This document shows, piece after piece, positions 33,337 to 42,176 of a stretch of 64,000 nt of DNA (positions are counted from its first letter, which is position 1; each line of letters starts with the position of its first letter). Both the position numbers and the translations under genes were made by a program. Below the pieces are notes generated by a model. It did not search any database and was not told the origin of the DNA. It saw only the letters and a list, made by a program, of their open reading frames with translations. Origin of the DNA: Candidatus Saccharimonadota bacterium (GTDB taxonomy: Bacteria > Patescibacteriota > Saccharimonadia > Saccharimonadales > Saccharimonadaceae); the NCBI GenBank assembly GCA_017513185.1, contig JAFXGL010000015.1, positions 1 to 64,000 of the forward strand, written 5' to 3'.

Positions 33337-34526
33337 TTTGCCTCCGCTAGATTGTAGAGTTTTTGATAGAAGCTGGTTCGCTTGCTGGTCAGGAACTTGC
33401 TGGCGTATTTTAGAGATTTTTCGTAGTTTGCCGTGCTAACTAGGCAACATTTGTCCCAATCGTTAATTAATTCTATAATTTTGTCAGCATAACCTTTGGC
33501 GTCTGCGTAGTTGATGAGAAAATTAGCATCTAATAATTCCGGAATCCCGTCGACTGGACTAGAAATGCAAACCAAGCCCTGCGACATAGCTTCGATAACT
33601 GTTCTCGGTAATCCTTCGGATTGGGTCGGGAAGACAAAAAGGTGCGATTTTCTTAATTCTTTTAGAATGGTGGGTTTGTCTTTGATGAGGCCCTTGAAAT
33701 GTACGATGTTTTCTATGTTGCATTTTTCTGCTAATTCTTTGAATTCTGCTCTTTTTTCGCCGTCGCCAATAAAAGTGACGTCGATATTGTAACCTTTTTC
33801 TGAGACTATCCTTGCCGCTTTGATTAAAACATCTTGTCCTTTTCGGTATGAGTCCATGTAGCCAGTGTGTATAATATGGAAGCATTTTGGCTTTGAGTTT
33901 TTGCTCCAATTTTGTTGGTGATACATTTTTTCTTCCAGATCTATGGACGAATATGAACTTGTGAAGTACTTTTTATTGTGCGGGTTTAAAGTGGCTTGGC
34001 ACGGATATCTTTCTTGCAATATATGTTCAGTAACGTAAGAAACACCGTCGGCTTTTAGGCACATTTTTTTAGCTTTCTTGTCGATGATTTTGTTGAGCAT
34101 ATCTTTCACGACGCCGTCGCCGTCGAACATTTTGTCGGAAGCCATCATAAACTCCAATGCTAGTGGTTTCTTTTGGCGTAAAACTTCTTTGTAGGTAAAA
34201 AGAGATAAATGTGTAGGGGCTCTATATATGACACAGTCGACTTTGCGCGTTTGCTCGCGAATTATTCGTTTGAGTTTGAGAAGATTAATTAGTAACCCTT
34301 TTGCGCCTTTAAAATCTGGCATTGGTGCGAATTTAATATGTTCGCCACTGACCAATAATTTTTTGTCTTTTATTTTGCGTACGATTTGAGTTCTTCCAGC
34401 CAAGATAATCTCGTCGAAGACTTTTAAATATCTTTGTAAATAATTGTAATCAACAACTCGGTCACACCAAATGTTGCCGGTTATATCTTTTGTGAAGTGA
34501 TTTTCTAAAACGATCAGGGCCTTCAT
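33333..34526 (-). CDS. Glycosyltransferase family 4
   Basis: 397 residues, GT-B fold. The C-domain has HTGYMDSYRKGQDVLIKAARI, IDVTFIGDGEKRAEF, and the nucleotide-sugar motif HLFVFPTQSEGLPRTVIEAMSQGLVCISSPVDGIPELL (E-x7-E). It adds a sugar to the lipid-linked repeat unit. Donor unknown. Confidence 0.9.
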   Translation of the reverse strand: MKALIVLENHFTKDITGNIWCDRVVDYNYLQRYLKVFDEIILAGRTQIVRKIKDKKLLVSGEHIKFAPMPDFKGAKGLLINLLKLKRIIREQTRKVDCVIYRAPTHLSLFTYKEVLRQKKPLALEFMMASDKMFDGDGVVKDMLNKIIDKKAKKMCLKADGVSYVTEHILQERYPCQATLNPHNKKYFTSSYSSIDLEEKMYHQQNWSKNSKPKCFHIIHTGYMDSYRKGQDVLIKAARIVSEKGYNIDVTFIGDGEKRAEFKELAEKCNIENIVHFKGLIKDKPTILKELRKSHLFVFPTQSEGLPRTVIEAMSQGLVCISSPVDGIPELLDANFLINYADAKGYADKIIELINDWDKCCLVSTANYEKSLKYASKFLTSKRTSFYQKLYNLAEAK

Positions 34527-35371
34527 CTTTTCCCCGCTTTCATGCCGAAATAACGGGCGGACATGTCGAATGGATAGCGGAAGAGGAGGGCGAAGCGTTT
34601 TTCTTCGAGAATTCTTTTGAGGATGTATTTGGCAAGTTTGGCGCCACTGTCGGTGGTGCCGTATTGGTCGAGATAGCTATTTTGCTTGAAGAATTGACCA
34701 GTGAGTTTGTAACGGTCGTAGATTTGTTTGAGAGTGAAGTCGTGGGAGTGGTAGACGACGGAGTTAGCGCAGTATTTGATTTTGTGGCCGCTCGTGATGA
34801 TTTTGTGGGCGATATACATGTCTTCTGAGATGGGGAGATTTTTGTGGTCGTAGCCATTGAGCTTTTTGAATGTCTTGGCATCGATGGCGCTGGCGGCGTC
34901 GGAGAAGAAGAAAGTTTTAAGCCCGAGCTTTTTAATATCTTGTTTGCTTTTGATGATGTTTTTTGCGGGGTAGTTTGATTCGCGAGTGTATTTTTCGATG
35001 TTGTTATATTTGGTGAGCTGACGAGAGTAGGTTGCAACGACGTTGCCTTTGATGTCCTTTGTGAGATTGTGAAGCCATAGACTGTCTTCGATGACGATGT
35101 CTTGAGTGATGAAGACGATGATGTCGGATTTTGCTTGCATAGCGGCGTTTTCGCGAGTGAGGCTATGGGAGAAGTCGGATTTTTTAATTTTTTTGTAGCC
35201 GAGTTTATTTTTAATGAGAAATTTTTCGGTGTCGTCTTCGCTGTCGGTCAGTAGGTATTTTATTTCGTTGATTTTAACTTTTTTTTGAGAGTGGAGAGAA
35301 CCGTGCAACTGTTCGATACAATCGGCGGCATTATAAAGTGGGCAGATGATGGTGATACTTTTCGGTACCAT
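34523..35371 (-). CDS. Glycosyltransferase family 2
   Basis: 282 residues, GT-A fold: SITIICPLYNAADCIEQLHGSL, YLLTDSEDDTEKFL (DxD region), ENAAMQAKSDIIVFITQDIVIED, and SEDMYIAHKIITSGHKIKYC. Resembles rhamnosyltransferase-type GT2 enzymes. Overlaps the GT4 gene by 4 nt. Confidence 0.88.
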   Translation of the reverse strand: MVPKSITIICPLYNAADCIEQLHGSLHSQKKVKINEIKYLLTDSEDDTEKFLIKNKLGYKKIKKSDFSHSLTRENAAMQAKSDIIVFITQDIVIEDSLWLHNLTKDIKGNVVATYSRQLTKYNNIEKYTRESNYPAKNIIKSKQDIKKLGLKTFFFSDAASAIDAKTFKKLNGYDHKNLPISEDMYIAHKIITSGHKIKYCANSVVYHSHDFTLKQIYDRYKLTGQFFKQNSYLDQYGTTDSGAKLAKYILKRILEEKRFALLFRYPFDMSARYFGMKAGKR

Positions 35372-35384
35372 TTTAGTGCCTTTT

Positions 35385-36110
35385 CTAATCTGCTCCGTTT
35401 GTAGAGAGGACGCTTTTGAAGGTGCGGAAGAAGATGGCGAGGTCGAAGCCTAGCGAAGCGTTCTCGGCGTAAAAGTTTTCGAGCTGGATGCGGTCGTCGA
35501 AGCCGATGTTGGAGCGGCCGGAGACCTGCCAGTAGCCGGTGATGCCGGGTTTGATGGAAATGAGGTTTTCGTAAATATGGTCGGCGATGTCGTCTTTTTC
35601 ACGAGGGAGGAAGGGACGGTTGCCGACGATGGACATGTCGCCCTTTAAAACGTTGAAGAATTGGGGGAATTCATCGAGAGAAGTTTTACGAAGGAATTTG
35701 CCGACTTTGCTGATGCGCGGGTCGTTTTTTAGTTTGCGGTATTTTTGCCATTCGGCGGCGTAGGATTCGTTTTCTAGAAGCTCGACGAGGCGAAGATCAG
35801 CGTCTTTGACCATGGTGCGGAATTTGTAGAAGTTAAATTCCCTACCGTTCTTTCCGATGCGTTTTTGGACGAAGAAGATGGAGCCGAAGTCGCCAGTTAG
35901 GACGTAAGCGAGTTTAATAAAAACGGCGAGGGGGGGGGTTATTAGGCAGCCGATGAGGCCGAAGACGAGGTCGAAGGAGCGTTTGATGATTCTATAAGTG
36001 AGTTTGGAGAGCTTGGATTTGACTTTTACGTCGGAAAGTGTTCCGGCTAATGCGGAATCGGACGTGCGTAAAATAGTTTGCTCTTCAGCAATCAATACTC
36101 CTTGACTCAT
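35385..36110 (-). CDS. Priming sugar-phosphate transferase (WbaP/bacterial sugar transferase)
   Basis: 241 residues. A membrane helix RSFDLVFGLIGCLITPPLAV, then GSIFFVQKRIGKNGREFNFYKFRTMVKDAD, KTSLDEFPQFFNVLKGDMSIVGNRP, and KPGITGYWQVSGRSNIGFDDRI: the conserved catalytic core that moves a sugar-1-phosphate to undecaprenyl phosphate. First gene of the overlapping EPS run (35385 down to 29640), so it probably starts both the operon and the pathway. Confidence 0.94.
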   Translation of the reverse strand: MSQGVLIAEEQTILRTSDSALAGTLSDVKVKSKLSKLTYRIIKRSFDLVFGLIGCLITPPLAVFIKLAYVLTGDFGSIFFVQKRIGKNGREFNFYKFRTMVKDADLRLVELLENESYAAEWQKYRKLKNDPRISKVGKFLRKTSLDEFPQFFNVLKGDMSIVGNRPFLPREKDDIADHIYENLISIKPGITGYWQVSGRSNIGFDDRIQLENFYAENASLGFDLAIFFRTFKSVLSTNGAD

Positions 36111-36182
36111 ATTGAGGTCATTTTAGCATAAACTTGCTTTTACGGCAAGCATATGCTCTTATAATAATATGGTATAGTGTGG

Positions 36183-36188
36183 TATAAT
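36183..36188 (+). promoter_or_regulatory. -10 box giving a leaderless rarA mRNA
   Basis: TATAAT ends 7 nt before the ATG at 36196, so the transcript should begin at or next to that ATG. The upstream in-frame ATG (36187) would lie inside the promoter. Confidence 0.6.
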
Positions 36189-36195
36189 GTGTGGT

Positions 36196-37386
36196 ATGAA
36201 TAGAGTGCCGTTAGCGGAGAGGATGCGTCCGCAAAGTTTAGACGAAGTCGTCGGGCAGGACGAGATTATTGGGGAGGGCAAGATTTTGACGGAAATCCTC
36301 AAGAAGGGGGAGCCGGTGAACCTCATTTTTTGGGGGCCGCCAGGGACGGGCAAGACGACTATGGCGAAGATTCTCGCGAAGGAATATAAGGCGGATTTTG
36401 TGGAGATTTCTGCCGTGACGAGCGGGAAGAAAGACATTGAGCAGGTTGTTGAGCGGGCGAAGGTGAACTGGAACCTGAAGACGCGGACGGTCCTGTTTGT
36501 GGACGAAATCCATAGGTTTAACAAGGCGCAGCAGGATGCGTTTTTGCCGCATGTGGAGAGCGGACTTATCATCCTGATTGGAGCGACGACGGAGAATCCG
36601 AGCTTTGAGGTGATTTCTCCGCTTTTGTCCCGTTCGCGCGTGGTGGTGGTGTCGCCACTGTCTAAAGATGCCATCAAGAAGGTGATAAAGCGGGCAGCGA
36701 AGGTGGAGGGGGTGGAGAAGAAGCTGACGAAAGACGCTGTGGATTATCTCGCGGAGCTGAGCGGTGGGGATGCAAGGAGTGCGCTCGGGGATTTGGAGCT
36801 AGCAATGAGTCTGGCGAAGGGTAAGATAGATGTGGAGACGGTGAAGATAGCGGCAGGTAAGAAGGTGCCGGGGTATGATAAGAAGGGTGATGCACACTAT
36901 GATAATATTTCTGCGTTTATCAAAAGTATGCGTGGCTCGGATGTGGATGCGGCGCTGTACTATCTAGCGCGGATGGTGGAGGCGGGGGAGGATCCGAAGT
37001 TTATTGCGAGAAGAATGGTGATATTTGCAAGCGAAGATATAGGCCTGGCCGGGAACGGGGCGCTGAGCCTCGCTACGGCGTGTTTCCAGGCGGTGGAGCG
37101 AGTTGGGATGCCGGAGAGCGGGCTGATACTTGCGCATACGTGTATTGCACTGTCTAAGAGTAAGAAGAGCCGAGACTGTGCGGATGCGTGGTATGCGGCG
37201 CAAGATTTAGCGAAGAAGTCGATGGGGCTGCCGGTGCCGACGTGGCTTAGGAATGCGCCAACGAAGCTGATGAAGGAGCTCGGGTTTGGCGAAGGGCAGA
37301 AGTGGGAAAGTGGGTTTCATCTCGATAAGAATTATTTGCCGGATGAGATAAAAGACTCGAAAATTTTCGGAAACGCAAAAAAGTAG
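36196..37386 (+). CDS. rarA: Replication-associated recombination protein A (RarA/MgsA)
   Basis: AAA+ clamp-loader-like ATPase acting at stalled forks. PLAERMRPQSLDEVVGQDEI at the start, Walker A WGPPGTGKTT, Walker B VLFVDEIHRFNKAQQDAFLP, sensor GATTENPSFEVISPLLSRSRV, and a C-terminal tetramerisation domain (DKKGDAHYDNISAFIKSMRGSDVDAALYYLARMV). Length as expected. Its last codons form part of foldback E2. Confidence 0.95.
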   Translation: MNRVPLAERMRPQSLDEVVGQDEIIGEGKILTEILKKGEPVNLIFWGPPGTGKTTMAKILAKEYKADFVEISAVTSGKKDIEQVVERAKVNWNLKTRTVLFVDEIHRFNKAQQDAFLPHVESGLIILIGATTENPSFEVISPLLSRSRVVVVSPLSKDAIKKVIKRAAKVEGVEKKLTKDAVDYLAELSGGDARSALGDLELAMSLAKGKIDVETVKIAAGKKVPGYDKKGDAHYDNISAFIKSMRGSDVDAALYYLARMVEAGEDPKFIARRMVIFASEDIGLAGNGALSLATACFQAVERVGMPESGLILAHTCIALSKSKKSRDCADAWYAAQDLAKKSMGLPVPTWLRNAPTKLMKELGFGEGQKWESGFHLDKNYLPDEIKDSKIFGNAKK

Positions 37387-37543
37387 GTTACGCATCTTTT
37401 GAGATAGAAATTTTTAGTCAAGAATTATTTTTGGTTAAATCTGTTCCTGTGGCGCGGATGGGACGCGTACTCGGAACGACTAAACCAAAAATAATTCATT
37501 GTAAAAATTTTTTATTATCTCAAAAGATGGTAACCTACTTTGT
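37380..37543. repeat. Foldback E2 between convergent rarA and ppa
   Basis: Arms AAAGTAGGTTAC...CATCTTTTGAGATA and TATCTCAAAAGATG...GTAACCTACTTT include both stop codons. Pairing continues with ATTTTT/AAAAAT, GAATTATTTTTGGTT/AACCAAAAATAATTC and GTTCC/GGAAC around a loop of about 25 nt, roughly 150 nt in all. It probably serves as a bidirectional terminator. Confidence 0.75.
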
Positions 37544-38176
37544 TGCGCTGTTCCAGGCTTTTTTGGCTTCTTTGGCGAAGTTCTTGGCGGCGACTTTAGC
37601 GTCTTCGGCGATGTCTTTGAGTTCTTCGCGGGCCTTTAGTTCGGGGTGAGCTTCGACGTAGCGGTTGATGGAGGCGGCGATGACTTTTTTTGCGGTCTTG
37701 ACGTCGGCGAATTCTTTGACTTCGGTGGTGCCGGGTTTTTTCAGGTCTTTGTAGTGGTTGAAGTGGAAGCGGATTTGTTCGATGAGCTGTTTTGGCAAGT
37801 CTTCGAGAGTCTGGTATTTGTCGCCGTTGTTGCGGTCGTCTTCGGGAACGACGATGATTTTGTCGTCGACTTCGCCACCGTCGACGAATTTCATGACGCC
37901 GAGGATGCGGGTTTTGAGCCAGATGCCAGTCGTGAGCGGCTGGTCGGTGATGACGAGGGCGTCGAGTTCGTCGCCGTCTTCGTCGATGGTCTGCGGAATG
38001 AAGCCGTAGTTACAAGGTTTCGCGAAAGCGATGGGTTCAACGCGGTCAAGCATGAAGCAGGCGTGTTCGCGGTCCCATTCAATCTTGTGGTTGCTGCCAG
38101 TGGGGATTTCGATGACGACGTTGAGTTCGCCTTTTTCGTAATCGCCCGGGGTTAGAACTTTATTAAAATCTGCCAT
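37535..38176 (-). CDS. ppa: Inorganic pyrophosphatase (family I)
   Basis: 213 residues. Hydrolyses PPi. VVIEIPTGSNHKIEWDRE, CNYGFIPQTIDEDGDELDALVI (D-x-D-x-x-D metal motif), EVDDKIIVVPEDD, FHFNHYKDLKKPGTTEVKEF. The C-terminus has an Ala/Lys-rich helix beyond the core (175-213). AAGGAG site before the ATG. Confidence 0.95.
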   Translation of the reverse strand: MADFNKVLTPGDYEKGELNVVIEIPTGSNHKIEWDREHACFMLDRVEPIAFAKPCNYGFIPQTIDEDGDELDALVITDQPLTTGIWLKTRILGVMKFVDGGEVDDKIIVVPEDDRNNGDKYQTLEDLPKQLIEQIRFHFNHYKDLKKPGTTEVKEFADVKTAKKVIAASINRYVEAHPELKAREELKDIAEDAKVAAKNFAKEAKKAWNSATK

Positions 38177-38211
38177 AGAAAATAACTCCTTTTGTTATGA
38201 TATATATTATA

Positions 38212-39516
38212 CTACAATTCTTCAGGGTTGATGCGGATTTGAGAGGCGGTGTCGCGGTCGCGGACGGTGACGGTGCCGTCTTCAAGCGTGTCGAAGTCTA
38301 TCACGATGCACTTTGGGGTGCCGATTTCGTCCTGTTTTTTGTAGCGTTTGCCGATGTTGCCAGAGTCGTCCCAGGTGACGAAGGTGTATTTGGCCTTTAG
38401 GAGGTCGTAGACTTCTTTGGCTTTTTGGACGAGCTCGGGTTTGTTCTTGAGTAGGGGGCTGACGCAGAATTTGTATGGGGCGAGGTTTGCGGGCAAGTGC
38501 AGGATGCCCTTTTCTTCGTCCCAGCTGTCGGCAAGGACGGCGAGGAAGAGGCGTTCGACGCCGATAGATGGCTCGATAACGTGTGGGACGAAGGTTTCGC
38601 CAGTCTGTTTGTCACGGTATTCCATAGATTTGCCGGATTCGCGCGCGATGTTTTGAAGGTCGAAGTCAGTGCGGTAGGCGAGGCCCATCAATTCTTCTTC
38701 CCCGCCGGGGTATTGGTACATGAAGTCTACGGTGCGCTTAGAGTAGTGAGCGCGGTCTTTTTCTGCGACCTCGAGGTGGTTAATCTTGCTCATGGAGAGA
38801 CCTATTTCTTTTTCTAGGAAGGTGTCGGTTTCTTTGAGGAGCTGCTCAAACTCGGTCTCCCAGGTGCTGGGGTGGACGAAGTATTCAATCTCCATTTGAG
38901 TGCATTCGCGGTCGCGCAGGATGAAGTCGCGCGGGGAGATTTCGTTCCGGAAAGCCTTTCCCTGCTGGGCGAGGCCGAAGGGGATGGAGGGGTAGAGAGA
39001 GTCGACGACGTTTTTGTAGTTGACGAAGATGCCCTGAGCAGTCTCGGGCCGAAGGTAGGCGGCGGATTCTTCCCCGTCGACGGGGCCGACGTGGGTCTTG
39101 AACATCATGTTGAACATGCGGATGGGGCCCCAAGTTTCTTGGCCGCAGGTGGGGCATTTGACGCCGAGGCGGGCGAATTCGTCGTCAGTGACGTGTTCGT
39201 TTAGACCTTTGGCGAGTTTGTCGGCGCGGAAGCGGCCGTGGCAAGCTTTGCATTCAATCAAAGGGTCGGCGAAGGTGGCGGTGTGGCCGGAGGCAAGCCA
39301 GGTGCGCGGGTTCATGATGATGTCGGCGTCGACACCGTAGATGTCGTCGCGCCTATCTACCCAGTAGGACCACCAAGTGTCCATGAGGTTTTTCTTGAGC
39401 ATGACGCCGAGCGGGCCGAAGTCCCAAGTGCCAGCGAAGCCGCCGTAGACGTCGGAGCCGGGGTAAATGAAGCCCCGTCTTTTGCATAAGCTAACAATAG
39501 AATCTAAACTTGACAT
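38212..39516 (-). CDS. glyQS: Glycyl-tRNA synthetase (alpha2 type)
   Basis: 434 residues, class II: RRGFIYPGSDVYGGFAGTWDFGPLGVMLKKNL at the start, a CKACHGRF...CPTCGQETWG zinc motif, RPETAQGIFVNYKNV (motif 2 region), REISPRDFILRDRECTQMEIEYF-like segment, EPSIGVERLFLAVL (motif 3), and an anticodon-binding domain ending CIVIDFDTLEDGTVTVRDRDT. TAAAAT lies 6 nt before the ATG, a leaderless start. Confidence 0.96.
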   Translation of the reverse strand: MSSLDSIVSLCKRRGFIYPGSDVYGGFAGTWDFGPLGVMLKKNLMDTWWSYWVDRRDDIYGVDADIIMNPRTWLASGHTATFADPLIECKACHGRFRADKLAKGLNEHVTDDEFARLGVKCPTCGQETWGPIRMFNMMFKTHVGPVDGEESAAYLRPETAQGIFVNYKNVVDSLYPSIPFGLAQQGKAFRNEISPRDFILRDRECTQMEIEYFVHPSTWETEFEQLLKETDTFLEKEIGLSMSKINHLEVAEKDRAHYSKRTVDFMYQYPGGEEELMGLAYRTDFDLQNIARESGKSMEYRDKQTGETFVPHVIEPSIGVERLFLAVLADSWDEEKGILHLPANLAPYKFCVSPLLKNKPELVQKAKEVYDLLKAKYTFVTWDDSGNIGKRYKKQDEIGTPKCIVIDFDTLEDGTVTVRDRDTASQIRINPEEL

Positions 39517-39525
39517 ATCTATATT

Positions 39526-40218
39526 TTATTCCTTATTTATCATTTTGGCAATGTAGAGAATGGTGGGCAGATGCGGAGCGATGTCTTTGACGCGCGAAGT
39601 GGTCTTTAAAGTGTTGCTGAGCATGAGACGCATGAGCTTGATTTCTTCGGCGCTGACGTTGCCGCCGAGCTGTTCGCGCAGAGCGGACTCGGTGCTGTCC
39701 CAAACGTAAGTTTTGAACGAGTCGAGGTCGTGACCGTCGGTGTCTTTTATGAGGTTGATTTGTTCGCCGTTGGTCTTGGCGAGGTTGAACCAAAACCAGG
39801 TTTCGACGAGCTCTGGGTTGACGCCGGCGTCGAGGGCGGCGAGGATTTGGTGGAGTAGGTCGAAGTATTCGGGGCCGGTGGAAGTTTCTGCGAAGCGGGC
39901 GAGCTTTTTCATGAGGCGGCCGGCGAGCTCGAGCTCGGGGAGCTTGTAGACGATTTGGTCGTAATGTTCGAGCATCTTGGCGGAGGTGAGGACGCAGAGC
40001 TTGTTGTTTAGACCTTTGTGGAGGGTGATGTCGGAGACGGTGAAGAGTTCGACAGCGCCGGCGAGCTTGGACTTTTCTTTGCGAACGCCTTTGGCGATGG
40101 CGGCGATGACGCCCTGCTCGGTGAGGAAGTTGATGACGCGGTCGGCCTCGCCAAAGTTGGTGCGACGCAAGACAATGGCTTTGGTGCGAATGTCGTTATT
40201 TGACGAGTCTGTGGACAT
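39526..40218 (-). CDS. recO: DNA repair protein RecO
   Basis: 230 residues. The N-terminal OB-fold (TKAIVLRRTNFGEADRVINFLTEQGVIAAIAKGVRKEKSKLAG) and helical C-domain match RecO, which loads RecA with RecR. The zinc-binding cysteines of some RecO proteins are missing. It overlaps the response-regulator 3' end by 23 nt. Confidence 0.9.
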   Translation of the reverse strand: MSTDSSNNDIRTKAIVLRRTNFGEADRVINFLTEQGVIAAIAKGVRKEKSKLAGAVELFTVSDITLHKGLNNKLCVLTSAKMLEHYDQIVYKLPELELAGRLMKKLARFAETSTGPEYFDLLHQILAALDAGVNPELVETWFWFNLAKTNGEQINLIKDTDGHDLDSFKTYVWDSTESALREQLGGNVSAEEIKLMRLMLSNTLKTTSRVKDIAPHLPTILYIAKMINKE

Positions 40219-40570
40219 AGTCGGTGACCTCCGAAGGTTTCATAGTTTCTTTATTTAGTATACCCTTAATTCCGTAAATTGACAAATCGGTTTCGGGCAG
40301 GCTGAGGCTGGTGACGAGGACGACGGGAATCTTGGCGGTGTCGGGGTAAGACGTGAGTTCGTTGAGGAAGGTGAAGCCGTCAGCGCCGGGGAGAAGGATG
40401 TCGAGAAAAATGAGAGAGGGCAGTTTGTCGAGGCAGTTCATGGCGTCCAAGGCGTTTTTAAATTTTTTAATTTCTAAATTTTCGATATCTTTTTTAATGG
40501 CTAATTCTATGCAATCGGCGAACATTTCGTCGTCGTCAATGATGTAGATGGTTTTGGAGTTTCTAGGCAT
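40196..40570 (-). CDS. Single-domain response regulator (CheY-like)
   Basis: 124 residues: acidic pocket YIIDDDEMFAD, phospho-acceptor Asp in SLIFLDILLPGADGF, Thr/Ser in VVLVTSLS, Lys in GILNKET. No output domain, so it signals by protein contact. It overlaps the upstream histidine kinase by 8 nt, which marks its partner. Confidence 0.9.
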   Translation of the reverse strand: MPRNSKTIYIIDDDEMFADCIELAIKKDIENLEIKKFKNALDAMNCLDKLPSLIFLDILLPGADGFTFLNELTSYPDTAKIPVVLVTSLSLPETDLSIYGIKGILNKETMKPSEVTDYVHRLVK

Positions 40571-41252
40571 CGAAAAGAGTTCCTTGGTGGGAGACGGGGA
40601 GCTCGACGAAGAAGGAGGTGCCGTCGTGGTGGCGGATGGCGCCGATGTCGGCGTGCATGTATTTGGCGAATTTGGTGGCGATGTAAAGGCCGAGGCCGGA
40701 AGAGTCAGGGCGGAAGGAGATGCCGACTGGAGAGGTTAGGCTGTCGCCAGTGAGTTTGTCATAGATGTCTTTGGGGAGGGCGGGGCCGAAGTCGCGCACG
40801 GAGATGCGGACTCTTTCCCTGCTGCCGGTGACGGCGAGCTTGGTGGCGGAGCCTTGATCGGCGTATTTGATGGCGTTGACGCAGAAGTTGTAGATGATGG
40901 AGCCGAGGAGTTCGCGGTTGGCGACGACGAGGCGGTCTTTGTTGGTGTAGCGGATTTGGAGGTGTTTTTGATTGAAGCGAAAGAGGTATTTTAGCTCGCC
41001 GACAACTTCTTCGCAGAGGCCGCGGACGGCGATGGGTTCCATCTCGAAGAGGCCGTCTTCGAGGCGGGCGATTTTGGCGAGGTCGTTGACTTGGCGCATG
41101 GCGCGGTCGGAGACGGAGATGAGTTTTTGCTGGTATTCGGTGGTAGTTACGGGGTTGTCTGGGTCGAGGGCGAGGGCAAGTTGGCGCATCAAAGCGAGGG
41201 GCGCTTTGAGTTCGTGCGCCGCGACAAAAATTGAGTTGTTTACCTCCTGCAT
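40563..41252 (-). CDS. Soluble sensor histidine kinase
   Basis: From the Met at 41252 it has 229 residues: H-box FVAAHELKAPLALM close to the N-terminus, N-box YNFCVNAIKYA, G1 VRDFGPALPKDI, G2 SSGLGLYIATKFAKYM. No transmembrane or sensor domain, so input must come from a partner. A TATAAT (41265-41260) lies 7 nt before this ATG, favouring it over the upstream ATG at 41288. Confidence 0.85.
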   Translation of the reverse strand: MQEVNNSIFVAAHELKAPLALMRQLALALDPDNPVTTTEYQQKLISVSDRAMRQVNDLAKIARLEDGLFEMEPIAVRGLCEEVVGELKYLFRFNQKHLQIRYTNKDRLVVANRELLGSIIYNFCVNAIKYADQGSATKLAVTGSRERVRISVRDFGPALPKDIYDKLTGDSLTSPVGISFRPDSSGLGLYIATKFAKYMHADIGAIRHHDGTSFFVELPVSHQGTLFDA

Positions 41253-41287
41253 AGAATAGATTATACCATAGGTTGCTTTGTTTTTCA

Positions 41288-41451
41288 TTTGTTCTTTTTC
41301 GGACGGCCTCGCTCGCGCGATTATAAAAACTACAACATGTCAGTCTAGCTCGCGAAATGCGCTTCGGGTAGCACCGGCCATCGATTTCGCTCGCTAGTGA
41401 ATGTTGTAGTTTTTATATCGGCTCCTCGGGATATTGTCCGAAAAAGACAAA
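41288..41451. repeat. Foldback element E5
   Basis: Outer arms 41288-41304 (TTTGTTCTTTTTCGGAC) and 41436-41451. Inner arms ATAAAAACTACAACAT (41323-41338) and ATGTTGTAGTTTTTAT (41401-41416). Innermost GCGAAA/TTTCGC encloses the core TTCGGGTAGCACCGGCCATC shared with E1 and E6. Confidence 0.8.
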
Positions 41452-41484
41452 TCGAAAAAAGCAACGAACGCAATAATTTGAAAT

Positions 41485-41564
41485 CCGGAGGCGAGAGACC
41501 GCCTCCGGCCAAGACAGCGAGCGGCGATTGCTGGCGCGTTAGCGCCAGAGATCGCACGAGCCGT
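41485..41564. repeat. Dispersed repeat R, copy 2
   Basis: Its first 33 bp are identical to 7715-7747 (CCGGAGGC hairpin plus CCAAGACAG). The following stem is different (GCGATtGCTGGCGC/GCGCCAGagATCGC), then CCGTTTT as in copy 1. It ends next to the clpP stop codon. Confidence 0.75.
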
Positions 41565-41565
41565 T

Positions 41566-42165
41566 TTATTTGATGATCTTGTCGATGATGCCGTAATCTA
41601 AAGCTTCTTCGGCGGACATCCAGTGGTCGCGATCCATGTCTTTTTCTACTTGTTTCAGGTCTTTGCCGGTGTTTTTGGCGAAGATTTCCGCGAGGCGTTT
41701 TTTGAGGAAGACGCCTTCTTTTAGCATGATTTCTTGGTCGGTGATTTTGCCTTCGGTGCCGGAGGAGGGCTGATGAATCATGATGCGGGAGTTGGGCAAG
41801 CAGTAGCGGTGGCCTTTGGCGCCGGAGCTTAGAAGCATGGCGCCCATGGAAGCCTGGAGGCCGATGCCGATGGTCTCAACGTCGGGCTCGACGAAGTTCA
41901 TGGTGTCGATAATGGCGAGGCCGTCGTAGACGGAGCCGCCGGGGGAGTTGATGTAGAGTTTGATGGGTTTTTTCGGGTCTTCGTGAGCGAGGAAGAGGAG
42001 CTGGGCGACGACGAGGTTGGCCGTGTGAGAGTTGACGTCTTCGCCGAGGAAGATGATGCGGTCGTTTAAGAGCCTAGAGTAGATGTCGTAGGCGCGTTCG
42101 CCGCGGGAAGTTTCTTCGACGACGGTGGGGACGAGGTAATTTTTTGGGGTTTTGGTGGTATTCAT
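41566..42165 (-). CDS. clpP: ATP-dependent Clp protease proteolytic subunit
   Basis: 199 residues. Catalytic triad visible: S106 (LQASMGAML), H131 ([10 protein letters not shown]), D180 ([13 protein letters not shown]). Forms the two-ring chamber fed by ClpC encoded nearby (43177-45660). The 12-nt gap to the upstream HELLH gene suggests one operon clpC - HELLH protein - clpP. Confidence 0.96.
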   Translation of the reverse strand: MNTTKTPKNYLVPTVVEETSRGERAYDIYSRLLNDRIIFLGEDVNSHTANLVVAQLLFLAHEDPKKPIKLYINSPGGSVYDGLAIIDTMNFVEPDVETIGIGLQASMGAMLLSSGAKGHRYCLPNSRIMIHQPSSGTEGKITDQEIMLKEGVFLKKRLAEIFAKNTGKDLKQVEKDMDRDHWMSAEEALDYGIIDKIIK

Positions 42166-42176
42166 GGGAATCCTTT

